Source: Anthracocystis setariae (taxonomy: Eukaryota; Basidiomycota; Ustilaginomycetes; Ustilaginales; Ustilaginaceae). Taken from it: a DNA stretch of 64,000 nucleotides. The position numbers were made by a program, and so were the translations under genes. Below the pieces are notes generated by a model. That model searched no databases. It was not told where the DNA came from and saw only the letters and a program-made list of their open reading frames with translations. Positions 18,586 to 29,134 of this stretch are shown piece after piece (the stretch's first letter is position 1; the number at the start of each line of letters is the position of its first letter). Where the stretch lies: positions 620,001 to 684,000 of the forward strand of contig CAKMXJ010000003.1 in the NCBI GenBank assembly GCA_928724745.1. Reading direction: 5' to 3'.

Positions 18586-19494
18586 GCTCGCATCTGAGGC
18601 TCTAGCCCTGCGTGTCCTCGGTCTTTGCTAAGCCAACTCGTAAATTGCTCGTCACTCTGCACTTTGTTGCGGCCGCCAAGACTGGCTTTGGTCTGCTTGA
18701 ACAGTCGACATGGCATACAGAGCTGTATGAATGCGCTAACTCACCTTGGGCTCCCGCGGATGAGGAGAGGAGGGGAGGAAGCACAAGTCACAAACACATT
18801 GAATCGAAAGACCTTTTTTTTTTTTTTTCATCAAATTGCCACCTTGAGCGCCGTTGAGTGTCGATGATAGGTGTGAGAGAGACTACACTGAAAAGCATTG
18901 AGCACGGGGCAGAGAATTTGGAGCGACCTTTATCCCGGATGTTAAGTCAGTCTGGAAAGCTTTCCTTTTCTTCTCGGGTGAATTTCTATCTTGCTCGTGG
19001 CGATGGAGAGTTGTCGTGCTACCGTAAGGTACTGTACTGTAAGTTGGAGAGCATGTCTAGAAGTTGAACATGCCTATTACGCCTTGGGTGGGGTGAAGGA
19101 GGAAGGTGATGATAGGTGTAGCTGAATGTACAGTGTAGGTGTTGAGCGGAGTGCGAGATGGAGGGGCAATTTTCGGATGAGGAAGCTGCGCTGTTTCGGT
19201 AGGATTTAAAGCTACCGTCACAAAGCAAGTTCAATCAGCTGCACAAGGTTTTGCCAAGTACGACCAGATACTCCAGTCTCTCGACTCATCACAGCCACCC
19301 ACACAATGCATCAAACGCACAATACATCGCGAACAAGGAAAGCATTCATTGAAACAACAACTTGCAATTCTAAACCTTTTCTATCGAAGCCGAACGAGAC
19401 GATCTACTAAAAACAACCCTTTTCTCCAAAGCACTTCTTGCGCACATTGCATGTGATTCCTATCCCTAATCAATTTCGAGTGATTATGGGTGAA
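18586..19494. other. Convergent 3' intergenic region
   Basis: 0.9 kb between two converging genes. It contains a T15 run (18814-18828) and a GTACTGTACTGT copy (19029-19040). Open frames here are short and lack domains. The region is longer than a typical convergent gap in this window, so a short unrecognised transcript is possible. Confidence 0.35.
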
Positions 19495-20706
19495 CTAGAA
19501 AGGCTGCCAATCCGACGGTTGTGATCTTTGCGGCGGCGGTGCTGAACGTGCAGTAGTAGGTCGTGTACCGGACTCTCTATCCTTCTGCCATCCAAAGCGG
19601 AGCCAGCGCGAATGCATAAAGACGCCCTGGATCGACAACGTACATATCGCACTCGCCGCCTGTTCGTGACTGGCGAGTTTGACAAATCCATACCCTTTGC
19701 CCGCCGGTATGCGTGCTTCGAGCGGCTGGCCATGGTTGAACGGTGCAAAGATACGTACGAGGTCATCGCGAGATGTGAGCGGCGAGATGTTGCCCACGTA
19801 CACAGAAGTCACCGACGGTGGCGTTTCGGCTAGCACCTGGTCATAATTGTATTTGTTGCCAAGCTTGGACGGCTGAGATGACGGGTCGACGGTGGTATGG
19901 CGACGTGGTAGGTTGGGGAAACGAGACGAGTCGGAGCTCAAGTTGTATGGTGCCGAAGGAGCGATCGGGGTGTATGCTGCTGGAAGAGTTGGAAATGTGC
20001 CGGAACTTTGTTGATGTTGAGCTTTCTGCTGCGTCGATTCTGTGCCGATTGCCATGGGCGTTTGGTTCTGATTCTTCTGAGACGCCCAGTTGACACGGAT
20101 CTGCCGATCACCTAACCACTGACCTTGCATTGTAGCGATGCAGGTCTCGGCGTCATGCTTGCTTCGAAAGCTGATAAAGCCGAAGCCGCGAGACTTGCCC
20201 GTCTCTGCATCGTACATGACTCGTACGTCAGCAAGGGAAGGGAATCGGGAGAAGAAGCTATGTAGAACAGAGTCATCCACTTCAGTCGACAAGTCACCGA
20301 CAAATAGATGCGAGTTGCCAGCATTGCTGTGCGTGGCGACAGCGCGGTCTGCACCAACTTCTACTGTTGCTGCATCAGGATGCATGCTGTGTCTAGCCCA
20401 ACAGACCTTGATAGGTGTGCCGAACCATAGCCAGCCATCCATGGTGCGAATGGCTCGCTCGGCTGCTGCAACGTCGACATACTCGACGAAGCCGTACACG
20501 AGCGCACCAGTGGAACGACTTGTAACAACTTTAGCTGACTGAACCTGACCCAACGAGCCAAACATCTCGCGGATGTCGCGCTCTGTGGTCGATGACGGCA
20601 AGTTGGCGATGTGGATGAGAGGTCGGATGGGCGTGGCTGAGTCGATGCGTCTCGCGGATCCACCAGAGCTGGATCCAGTCGAGGAGGACCAGGTTGGCAT
20701 TGTCAT
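19495..20706 (-). CDS. Three-RRM RNA-binding protein (Pub1/TIA1/Nam8 type)
   Basis: The 403-residue product has three RNA recognition motifs. RRM1 is about 30-107 (IHIANLPSSTTERDIREMF; RNP1 ALVYGFVEY). RRM2 is about 130-210 (LFVGDLSTEVDDSVLHSFF; RNP1 KSRGFGFISF; closing IRVNWASQK). RRM3 is about 300-375 (VYVGNISPLTSRDDLVRIF; RNP1 GKGYGFVKL; closing LRFGWQK). RRM2 ending in NWA and the third motif starting with VYVGN are typical of TIA1/Pub1/Nam8-like proteins. These act either in U1 snRNP 5' splice-site selection or in cytoplasmic mRNA stability. The short linkers and absence of long Q-rich tails make it small for Pub1. No intron seen. The exact orthologue is not resolved. Confidence 0.85.
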   Translation of the reverse strand: MTMPTWSSSTGSSSGGSARRIDSATPIRPLIHIANLPSSTTERDIREMFGSLGQVQSAKVVTSRSTGALVYGFVEYVDVAAAERAIRTMDGWLWFGTPIKVCWARHSMHPDAATVEVGADRAVATHSNAGNSHLFVGDLSTEVDDSVLHSFFSRFPSLADVRVMYDAETGKSRGFGFISFRSKHDAETCIATMQGQWLGDRQIRVNWASQKNQNQTPMAIGTESTQQKAQHQQSSGTFPTLPAAYTPIAPSAPYNLSSDSSRFPNLPRRHTTVDPSSQPSKLGNKYNYDQVLAETPPSVTSVYVGNISPLTSRDDLVRIFAPFNHGQPLEARIPAGKGYGFVKLASHEQAASAICTLSIQGVFMHSRWLRFGWQKDRESGTRPTTARSAPPPQRSQPSDWQPF

Positions 20707-23700
20707 GATGGAGTGCTGCTACTGCTTCGTGTTGGTGTAGAGATCTTTTCGGTGCGACATATGAAGACAAGGAACAGAGTGCCCAGTGTCGAAGAGTGAT
20801 TTGGATGAATGGTCAGTAGAGCATGTCTTTGACTAGAGATATGCATGTTCCTTGGGCCTAAAATACCCTTCAAGGAATCAGGGAGGCGAGATGGGATGGA
20901 CTCTTGTACAGATCGGTGCAAAAAGTCGACAATGGTCGAAAGGGAGGCGAAGAGCTATGTCGACAATATACAAAGGGTGTGTACGAATGGACACAATCGT
21001 TGACATGAATGGTGTGGCCGTAACGACTGATTGCAATGCTTCCAAATGTGTCGCCTCACCGATGCATGGCTATCAAAGACTTACCAGGGTCATAATCCGG
21101 AGATTCGGAAGAGCGTGTAAGCTGAACGAAGTCTGTCGTCGGCACACCACTTTTTCCACACGGAGCGGTCGCTCTAGATAGACATGTAACAAAGTGATAT
21201 CTGTCGAGAGCAACAGAGGTAGAGGCTAAGTCCCAGGCTGATATGCACTGCAAGAAAATAATTTAGCAGAGCTGGGACATAGACGTATGGGAGGTGGTGA
21301 TATGATTTTCTGCCAGGGGTCAAATTTGGTGTAGAAAAGCGGCCGGTTACGTCTGTATCGACGGCAGGACTCAAAATCAGAGGCCTAGGCCCTCTCTCGT
21401 CGAAGAAAGAGGGCGTGGCGAGGCCAATCAAGAGGCTACGGTCGAAGACGTACAGCGCGGGGTCGATGGATGGAAGTAAAGAGGAAAGGTGTGAAGTGCG
21501 GACGCCAAGGTAGGTTTCTCAGCGTTCGCCATATTCACCTCACCAAAGAAAAAAAAAATCCAAAAAGACGTCCATCATCTTTCGGTTCATCGGCAGACAC
21601 AAAGGCAAAAGCATGATTGAATGCGCAGGCCAAAGCGTTTTCGGAAGCACAGCCTGAATCACCAAAGCGACAGAAGACAAGCTTAAGCTGAGAAGACATG
21701 AGGGGAATCGTCCCCCAGAAAGTACAGCAACGTCAGCTCCGAAAATGAAAAGCGGAGGTGGGGGGGGGGTCCCAAATTTTCTGGTACCGCTACCCATAGA
21801 ACCGTCCTTTGCCCTTGATCGTGATTCAAAGATCCGCCACAAACAAGATTAAGTGCAACGGCCCGTTGTTTTGGTCTAAATTGGCCGACATTCTGCAAAC
21901 ACCACAAAGCTGCGGACGCTGCTCGCTTCCGTTTTCGCCGACATCAGCACATAATCAGACGGGTTCGATCAAGTTTAGCCAACTACCAAAGGCCGTTGTT
22001 GCAACGAGCTCATTCGAGGAATGAAAAGCAGAGGCCGATATGTCATGGTTCGTAGTGAGCTCGAAGAGGCCCGACCGCCTGACTATGGCTGGTAATGGCC
22101 CACCTTCACGAGAGCATATGTAGAATGACAACTTAGCATGACCTCAAGCCACAATGACAAGAAAGAGCAGCGGACTTAGGCCGAGTCTTGTCGCTCGGTA
22201 ATGCAGCCACAGTTCGTCATCCAGTGGAACGCTTGGGCCTCTTGTTTCAGAGTCGGAGGAGCTTAGGTTCGTGAACGAGGAAGCGGAAGCGGAAGCGGGA
22301 TAATCAAGGAGGGCTTCTGCATCAGAAGCACGAATAAACGTAGCGGAAAAATTGGACTAGTCACGGAGGCCGCTGTCGAAGCCATTAGGCGAGAAACGGC
22401 ACCAGAACGGTGGCCAAGCCAACGCCAACAGGTCGAGTGCGAAAGAGGAGGAAAAGTGCTACGGATTTGGGCAATAGCAAGAGGGGCGTTACCAAAAAGG
22501 AAAGATTAATTGTGTGTTCCTGGGAGGGTGCATACGTCACACACAGAATTCTGGTACATCCCAGCATGGTAGCCTGTGTGCGCTGTGATGTCGAGATGCA
22601 AAGGCGTTCGACACGGCAGGAAGAAGGTTCTACAAACAACTTGAGCGCACGGACTGGATGCAGAGAGGATGGGACTTGGCCAATTGACAGCACAGCGATG
22701 CAGCGCAAGTAACAGAACGGCCAGAGTGAGCTTTAAATTTTTTTTAACCTCGGCTGACAGCGTTCAAAAGCCGCGCTGTGTTTTCTTTTCCGTTTAAAAG
22801 GACTGGCTGTACTGTACAGTACTACAGTATACCGGTACAGTAGGGTACTGAAAATCGTATCTTACCTTCACAAGGCAGAGTCTTAAATCTTATTATTATT
22901 ATTATTATTTTATTTTTTGTTCGCGCCAAACTCGAGTCAGAGAAAATACTGTAAGCGAACAAAGAAGTTGGGGCAAGTGGGCTTGCGCATGCCAATCTGG
23001 AGATCTGTTTTGTCAAAATGCTTCTTTCATCAACTGTAGTTTTTCTACTTCATCCCTTCTCTGCTTGATCGCTGGCAATATTTAACATGGTACAGTTCCT
23101 GTGCTCGGTTAGGAACCTCATTTGTGTTAATTTTATTTTTAAAGCGGCATATGGGAAGCGCGCCAGCAGCAGAGAGAACGAGCTGATCAACCCTTCCCAG
23201 CTCAAATTATGGTACACAACAGAATAAGACTGGCTCGACACCTCTACTCGCTTGGTTTTGTCCCCGTACCGAGCTTGGCTGCTGGCCAAATGCTTTGGTG
23301 TCTGATCAAGCCCGCGCGGACAATGGTTTAGCCTTCCAAACCAGCCCGCTGTGACCACCTTGCAAAACGCAACTTTTGGTTCAACCGATGCTCACATAGG
23401 CGAGCATGAGGCGTTTGTTATAATACTCTGGCCGGTTGGCTCGTTTATCCGCATCTTTCAATCTGTCGCAAACCGACATTACCCTGCCTTATTAGACTCT
23501 TGACCTTGACAAGTTGATTCAAACCAATGCTGCGTGGATGCTGTAACGATTGACACCAATTGACTTGCTTCGGAGTTTTTGCGCTCACTCTGTCCACTTT
23601 CGGGATTCCGCGTCTGACCAAAACAGTACACACCAGCTTCCTACACCCCAAGGTCATGGAGGATCCTCCGAATTTCGCTCCACCGCACAAAAAATCATCC

Positions 23701-24322
23701 ATTGGATTGATTGATGTCGGTGGAACACTCGCAATGATACTGTCGTCTGCCGACTCCAATGCTGTACTCTATTTGACATCTTACTTAAGCATGTCCGTTT
23801 TGTCGAGCCGAGATCCACTACGTGCGTAGCCGAGCCTGCCGGGAGTGAGCTCTACTGGCTATCTTGAGCAACCCCCACCATCCTCTTGCAAGCTCTCAAC
23901 GACGATGATTCCTCTCTGCTGCCTCGCGAATCTGTATATGAAACGGGGATTGAAATTCTAATCCAGTGCTGTACTGGTATATACCTACTCTACTGTATTT
24001 GAACTGCATAGCTCCGACATTCTGGTAGCGACGTCCCGATTTCCGTGATTTCAAGCTCTTCACGAGGTATGACAACCATTCCGCTTTCAAGCCAACGAAA
24101 AAAAAAAAAAAAAAAGTTCAAACCCTCTCGTTCGCAATCCCACAGCTGCAAATCCATAGCTTCGGACCTACCCATCCACCTCCAGACCTTAATGAAACAA
24201 CCCACTCCCTATTTAAGACTCCGCTCAGTGCATTGCTTGCTGGCAATTTGCACAGAAAGCTCACTCTGAATCGTGAGCACTCGAGGAAAAAAAAAAAGAG
24301 TCAAACTCTAGAGATTTCTATA
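20707..24322. other. 3.6 kb gene-free region
   Basis: The longest stretch without a supportable gene. It contains a hairpin GCCCTCT..AGAGGGC near 21390-21416, a G9 run near 21760, a GAAGCG triplet repeat near 22280, a GTACTGTAC cluster (22807-22850), a TTA microsatellite (22890-22909) and an A18 run (24098-24115). It is AT-richer than the neighbouring coding sequence around 22730-23160. Small open frames have no recognisable domains. I see no tRNA, 5S or transposon relic. Confidence 0.4.
22890..22909. repeat. TTA trinucleotide microsatellite
   Basis: Six to seven copies of TTA followed by a T-rich tail, in an AT-rich part of the gene-free region. Confidence 0.7.
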
Positions 24323-26035
24323 CTATACATGTTCGTCTGGCACAACCTCTTTCGAAACCGTAGCGCCAGGCTTTTCTGTGAGACGCCTCTCTACCGAGCT
24401 CATCGCACCCGGCGTCGGCTGATCCGCCGGGTGCGATGAGATGAATGGGGCAGAGTCTTGCTCATCGGAAGACCCGCCCGATTGACTATGTACCATCGTT
24501 TCTGTTTGCCCCGGCGTTCCCTCCCCCTCTCCCTGTTCCTCGTCTGCATACCCCGCCTCACCAACCTCGGCCGCATCCAGAATACCATGCTCGATCTTCC
24601 ACTGCTCAAAGTCCTCCTTGCCTCCGAAAGGCTCCCACATCTCGAGCTCAGGGTAGCATCTTCGTACCGACGACTCTGCCCCCATCGCCATCAATGCCAT
24701 GATCGGATTGGTGATCAGCGACAGAATCGCGCCGTAGACAAGCTTGATAATCATTGGAATCCACGTCCCCGCCAATTCGCGGTGCTCGTAGATCGGCGCA
24801 ACGATCGCAATTGCAAGTGGCCAGTACCACCAGAACGTGAGACAGCAGAGGAAGAAGCCCTGCGCAGCTGTCCATACTAGTCGCTCGAGTCGTTGGCGCC
24901 ACGAAATACCCATTGCTAGCAAATCGTTTCGCTCTGATCCCGTGAGTACAGCCCGGACAAACCACCACCACCATCCATTCTTGTGCGATTTGCCTTGAGA
25001 TCGGCCCATACGGCAAGGTTTGCCTTCGAGTCGCACGTCTTCGGGCATCCGGGTGCCTAGCCAGTGTCCCTCGGGCACAGGTGTCGATGGGAGGTGCAAA
25101 AGTGGTGGCCATGGTCGTCGAAGCGGACCAATCGGTCCAGCATAGAGATCATGATGTACGAGCGATGAGGTGATGATGAATGAGACAATCTGTTGGATGA
25201 TGACTGTAACGCCCATGTCACCTGCCACTGTCTGTCGATCGAATGTCCAGATGTCGATCGTTTTCCGCGAGCGGTACAGCGCGACAGCCACACCGAAATT
25301 GATGGCACCCGAAATGACGGCGGCTACCAGACTCTGTCCAAATACGAGATACAACCACTGCCCATGGCCGAACGTCAAAGGTCCTGGTACGGCCCAGTCC
25401 TTCAGCGTTGCCGGTTGGTCGATCACCACGCCCGAGCGATGATACGGCGCACCAAACGGGATCGCACGACCCGGACGCTTCCCCTCATGGTGGAGCTTGC
25501 GATTGTCGCGTTCTACCAGACGCAATTCGTCCGGACGCTTGGCTATTGACTTTCTTGGCTCCTGTTGAGGATCAATCGGTCCGGAGGCTTCTGGACGTCG
25601 AAGCAACGACATTGATCTTCGGATTGCGCCGCTGGTTCGACCTGTCGCATGATCGACACTCGTCCGATTTTGACTGATGCTTACCCGGCCTGATTGCGAG
25701 CGACGGTGGGGTTGTCCAGCGGAAGATTTCTGACGCCCGTGGGGGCTGTTTCCTTGTGATTCACCAATCGCATCGTTTCCTGCACCGGAAGCATTGCCGT
25801 TGCGATCCCTTCGAGGTTCATCGGCATAAACGAGCGAAACTTTGGCTCGAGACGATACTGTGGTCGCTGCGTCGGGTGCTGAAGTGTTTTTCGTCGCGGT
25901 GACGATGTCACTGGCTGGTTTGACGATGTTCTCGTTTGTGGGATAGCGTGGGATCGCCGTGGCACCAGCTGAGCGATTGATGTTGCCTTCGATGGCAGGC
26001 GCAGCCGCTTGTGCGCCAACAGCGTTGTTAGCCAT
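24323..26035 (-). CDS. DUF2456-family multi-pass membrane protein
   Basis: A 570-residue product from ATG 26035. The first ~200 residues are polar and Ser/Arg/Ala-rich. Membrane segments follow around WLYLVFGQSLVAAVISGAI, MGVTVIIQQIVSFIITSSLV, FFLCCLTFWWYWPLAIAIVA and LVYGAILSLITNPIMALMAM, with a Trp-rich loop GWWWWFVRAVL between. The last ~90 residues are acidic and Gln/Ser-rich. This arrangement fits the fungal DUF2456 family, whose role is unknown; family assignment is by recollection of its Trp-rich, four-segment core. A perfect 16-bp inverted repeat lies within the last 120 coding bases. It could instead be an uncharacterised fungal membrane protein of another family. Confidence 0.75.
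   Translation of the reverse strand: MANNAVGAQAAAPAIEGNINRSAGATAIPRYPTNENIVKPASDIVTATKNTSAPDAATTVSSRAKVSLVYADEPRRDRNGNASGAGNDAIGESQGNSPHGRQKSSAGQPHRRSQSGRVSISQNRTSVDHATGRTSGAIRRSMSLLRRPEASGPIDPQQEPRKSIAKRPDELRLVERDNRKLHHEGKRPGRAIPFGAPYHRSGVVIDQPATLKDWAVPGPLTFGHGQWLYLVFGQSLVAAVISGAINFGVAVALYRSRKTIDIWTFDRQTVAGDMGVTVIIQQIVSFIITSSLVHHDLYAGPIGPLRRPWPPLLHLPSTPVPEGHWLGTRMPEDVRLEGKPCRMGRSQGKSHKNGWWWWFVRAVLTGSERNDLLAMGISWRQRLERLVWTAAQGFFLCCLTFWWYWPLAIAIVAPIYEHRELAGTWIPMIIKLVYGAILSLITNPIMALMAMGAESSVRRCYPELEMWEPFGGKEDFEQWKIEHGILDAAEVGEAGYADEEQGEGEGTPGQTETMVHSQSGGSSDEQDSAPFISSHPADQPTPGAMSSVERRLTEKPGATVSKEVVPDEHV
24399..24440. repeat. Perfect 16-bp inverted repeat with a 10-base loop
   Basis: Left arm CTCATCGCACCCGGCG at 24399-24414 and right arm CGCCGGGTGCGATGAG at 24425-24440 are exact reverse complements around a 10-base loop. 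It lies inside the 3' coding end of the DUF2456 gene, so the mRNA would carry a very stable GC-rich hairpin. Confidence 0.95.
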
Positions 26036-26821
26036 TCGATCTGCGTTGCTGCTAGATGCTGTCGTAGCCTTGTTGTCGTTTCCCGTCCTTCTAGATGATG
26101 GAGAAGACGAAACAGTTATCCTCGTAAGCGGAAGGGTTACAGGGAGGTAGACCCTGAAATGACATGTTCACGCATGCGTAATCAACGGCATTTCGGAAAG
26201 GTCATGAAATTCAGAGGTGCCAAATTTCTTTGTGCGGGCACACTGAAATTTCACGAGAAAAATGTGAATTGCAGATCACGGCCCATAGTTCAAGTACAGT
26301 ATTAGTGTGGCTTCAGCCGAGCCTTAGGAGGTGCGCAAGGAGGTCACATTTCGACTGGTCTTCTGCACCATGACTTCGTCATACACAGGCTAGAAAAATC
26401 CACACACAAACGAGAGAGTAGAGCCATTCTTGGGCTGACCCCGGCCCACCCGTCATCAACCCCACAGCCCCTGATTCTGGCAGTCTAACACAGGCCTTTC
26501 ATATACGAGTTAAAGGGTGCTAGTGTCGAGTTTCATTCACAGCTGCTGCGCAGGACGCGCACGCCAACTTCGAGCCTCGTTCAATGCAGCAATTGCCACC
26601 GTAGGATACCATGACGAAGGAGCTTTTATTCAACGACGGCGAGAGGAAGAAAGTGACGATTTGTAAAATGTGTGGAGCATGTCCACGGCAGCAGCACGCA
26701 GAATTCCGAGGGTGAAGACTGTAGCAGCCTTGATACCGACCAGGAGTGCGCGACGTCTGAGAAACAACAATGCAAGGTAAGACGACCCGTGAAGAGGTTC
26801 CGTCCATGCTAGGTAGCACGC
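26036..26821. other. Intergenic region upstream of DUF2456
   Basis: About 0.8 kb between the DUF2456 start and the CKA1 stop. One AAGTACAGTAT motif copy is at 26292-26302. A 99-residue minus-strand open frame at 26520-26819 shows no domain. No gene called. Confidence 0.35.
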
Positions 26822-27850
26822 TCAGCTAGCGACCACCTCGCCGCGAGCCGCAGCTGCCTTGACGGGCTCGAAATACGGGTGATCCTGGGCCTCCTTGGCA
26901 GTCAACCTCTCCTGGTGGTCGTACCTCAACAGCTTGTCCAAAAAGTCGATGGCATCGTTCGAGATATACCTCTGGTTCTCGCTCGTGATAAATCTGCTCC
27001 ACGGCCTACGCTGGTACCTTCCCAGAATATCGTCGTACTGCGGGTCCAGATCGATGTCGTACTTCTCCAGGTACGCATACAATTCATCCGTACCGAGCAC
27101 CTTGCAGATCTTGACAAGCTGATCGTAGTTGTCGTGTCCGTGGAAGAAGGGTTCCTTGCGGAAGATCATGCTGGCAAACATGCATCCCAAACTCCACATG
27201 TCGAGCGAGTAGTCGTACTCCTGGAAATCCACCAGCAATTCGGGTCCCTTAAAGTATCGCGAAGCTACACGAACATTGTATTCCGTGTAAGGATGGTAGA
27301 ACTCGGCAAGACCCCAGTCGATAAGTCGAAGCTTGCGTTTCTCGTGATCGATCATGACGTTGTGAGGTTTAACATCGCGATGCATGATTCCTCTCGAGTG
27401 GCAAAAGTCGAGCGCTTTGAGAAGCTCAAAGATGTAGAATCGAACATCAAAGTCGGTGAATTTAGGGTAGAGGATCTTGAAGTCGGTGTTGTTGATGTAC
27501 TCGGTGATGATCGAGGGAGTCTTGGACTGAGGATCACGGACCACATCCAAGAGACCGACGATGTTGGGTCCACCTGCCAAGTTCTGGAGAATCTTGATCT
27601 CTCGCTTGATCTTCTTCTTCTTGACTGGCTTGAGCACCTTGATGATGCACTTCTCCGGCACGCCCGATGCAGAGGCAACGTTGACACCTTCGAACACTTC
27701 CGAATACTTTCCGCGGCCAACCTTGCGCAAAATCTCGTAGTTGTCTTGTGTACCCCATTGAACAGCGAGATTGTCGTAGTCCCACCAGGGACGTCCAAAC
27801 TTCTCGTTGGCACCTGGGTATACTCTTGCGCAGCTACGTCCGCCTGACAT
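26822..27850 (-). CDS. CKA1: Casein kinase II catalytic subunit alpha
   Basis: Constitutively active acidophilic Ser/Thr kinase of nucleus and cytosol. The 342-residue product from ATG 27850 ([18 protein letters not shown]) matches the usual CK2 alpha length. Key features are the Gly loop [10 protein letters not shown] (44-53), catalytic Lys71 in IIKVLKPV, and the CK2-specific basic cluster [15 protein letters not shown]. The catalytic loop is HRDVKPHN (Asp159). CK2 has DWG in place of DFG (IDWGLAEF, Asp178), and an N-terminal segment that locks the activation loop. [17 protein letters not shown] is a CK2 signature near the C terminus. An open frame extends upstream to 27997 but the family N terminus begins at the chosen Met. 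Single exon. Confidence 0.97.
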   Translation of the reverse strand: MSGGRSCARVYPGANEKFGRPWWDYDNLAVQWGTQDNYEILRKVGRGKYSEVFEGVNVASASGVPEKCIIKVLKPVKKKKIKREIKILQNLAGGPNIVGLLDVVRDPQSKTPSIITEYINNTDFKILYPKFTDFDVRFYIFELLKALDFCHSRGIMHRDVKPHNVMIDHEKRKLRLIDWGLAEFYHPYTEYNVRVASRYFKGPELLVDFQEYDYSLDMWSLGCMFASMIFRKEPFFHGHDNYDQLVKICKVLGTDELYAYLEKYDIDLDPQYDDILGRYQRRPWSRFITSENQRYISNDAIDFLDKLLRYDHQERLTAKEAQDHPYFEPVKAAAARGEVVAS

Positions 27851-28660
27851 GGTTGCTATTTGTGGTGGGGTGGGAGCAAAAAAAAAAAAAGATGGGCGTC
27901 TGTTGCTAAGCAGGTTCCGGATCAGGGAGCGTGCTAGATGCGAATGGTTGTGAGACGGAAACTGCGGAGATGGAGTCCGACGTCTGATGCAGCTCAATAG
28001 AATTAGTCTTGGTGTGCAACAAGTGCCGATGCGGAGCTGCGGAAGCGATAAAGATCCGTGCGCGCGGAGTCTTTCTTGTTGAGTGTAGCAAGCCGTTTGA
28101 GGTTGGAGAGACGGCTGACTGGTGTTGACCTGCTCGGTATCCTCGAAGTTGTTCGTACAGCGGGTGTATTAGCTCAGCAGCGTCTCTGTGCGTAACAGAG
28201 AACAAAGGAGAAATCCAAGTGATACTACACCAGCGTCGAAATCAGCTGATGAGTGGCCGATACAACCAAGCTTGTCGGAAGGCTCGGATGCGGATGGATC
28301 ACTTGCAAGAAGCGTGATGCAAGTGTAACGTAGGTGAAAGTCAGTAAGGTGATGATGATGATGATGATGATGATGGCAGAAGGAGGAGAAGCAATGAGAC
28401 AGCGATCCGAAATGTGTGACTGCTGGCGTCGACGCCGATCTTCTGGAGCCGTCAACAATGGGAATGATGAGTGTGTGAGTTGCAGCGAGATTAGTTAGCT
28501 GAACAGAGACGTGAACAGACCACCAATTTTACACGCGAAAAACTTTGGGCGTCGGGTTCCATCCAACGACTCAGCTTGATCGCCTACTTTTTCAAAAGAA
28601 TGCATTAAATTTGCGCTATATTGTGTACGCAATAGCGAATCACTCTTGTAACAAAATCTA
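27851..28660. promoter_or_regulatory. CKA1 upstream region
   Basis: About 0.8 kb between the CKA1 start and the tRNA gene. It contains an A12 run just upstream of the start (27879-27890) and a GAT microsatellite (28351-28375). No gene is supported. Confidence 0.35.
28351..28375. repeat. GAT trinucleotide microsatellite
   Basis: Eight consecutive GAT units in non-coding sequence upstream of CKA1. Confidence 0.85.
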
Positions 28661-28783
28661 TCCCGGCTAGCTCAGTCGGTAGAGCGTCAGACTCTTACGT
28701 GACGTAAACGTTACATACTCAAGGGTTTCCGAGGATTCCTCGGCAATATCTGAATGTCGTGGGTTCGAGCCCCACGTTGGGAG
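28661..28783 (+). tRNA. tRNA-Lys(CTT) with a 50-base intron
   Basis: The acceptor stem TCCCGGC/GTTGGGA (28661-28667, 28776-28782) has two G-U pairs and discriminator G at 28783. The D arm is CTAGCTCAGTCGGTAGAG. The anticodon stem TCAGA/TCTGA flanks loop bases with anticodon CTT at 28694-28696. The intron is 28698-28747, at the canonical site one base after the anticodon. The T arm is GTGGG-TTCGAGC-CCCAC. Internal A- and B-boxes are intact and a TTTTTT terminator follows at 28788-28793. The intron contains a TTACGT/ACGTAA palindrome and a CCGAGG/CCTCGG hairpin. Splicing would be by the tRNA endonuclease. Confidence 0.95.
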
Positions 28784-28793
28784 ATTCTTTTTT
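28784..28793 (+). terminator. Pol III terminator of tRNA-Lys
   Basis: A run of six Ts begins five bases after the tRNA 3' end, and a second run of seven Ts follows near 28799. Confidence 0.8.
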
Positions 28794-29093
28794 CTGCCTT
28801 TTTTTCTCATTTCTTTCACCCCTTTTTTTAGGTCTAGTTTCCGTGATCAATCAATAATATGGTGGTTGCTTTTATGATGACTTGCTCCGAACTCAGCATC
28901 TGCACGGACAAGGGCTGTTGTCCAGAGCCATACACACATGACCAGACTTGCGACATGTTTGCGAGGGACAGATGGATTGCCAAACTTGAGAAGTGCGATT
29001 CATAAAAAAAAAAAAAACAGCGATACAAGTACAAGTTGCTTGGTGCAGAGATCTGAACTGAACCAGACACTCAAGTGTGACGTCGAGAATGTC

Positions 29094-29118
29094 TTCTTTT
29101 TCTTTTTCTTTTTCTTTT
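29094..29118. repeat. CTTTTT-type hexanucleotide repeat
   Basis: About four copies of TCTTTT/TTTTTC just downstream of the Ser-rich gene's stop, in its likely 3' untranslated region. Confidence 0.75.
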
Positions 29119-29134
29119 GCTTTCTTCTTCTTGT

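Noticed and set aside
21959..21975. GGGTTCGATC resembling a tRNA B-box
   Set aside because: No T-stem partner, no anticodon arm or A-box upstream at the right distance.
22937..23035. TTGATGA and CTGA about 95 bases apart on the minus strand in the gene-free region
   Set aside because: No terminal stem and no recognisable guide; AT-rich context makes chance likely.
26879..27847. 322-residue frame antisense to CKA1
   Set aside because: Explained by the CK2 alpha gene on the other strand.
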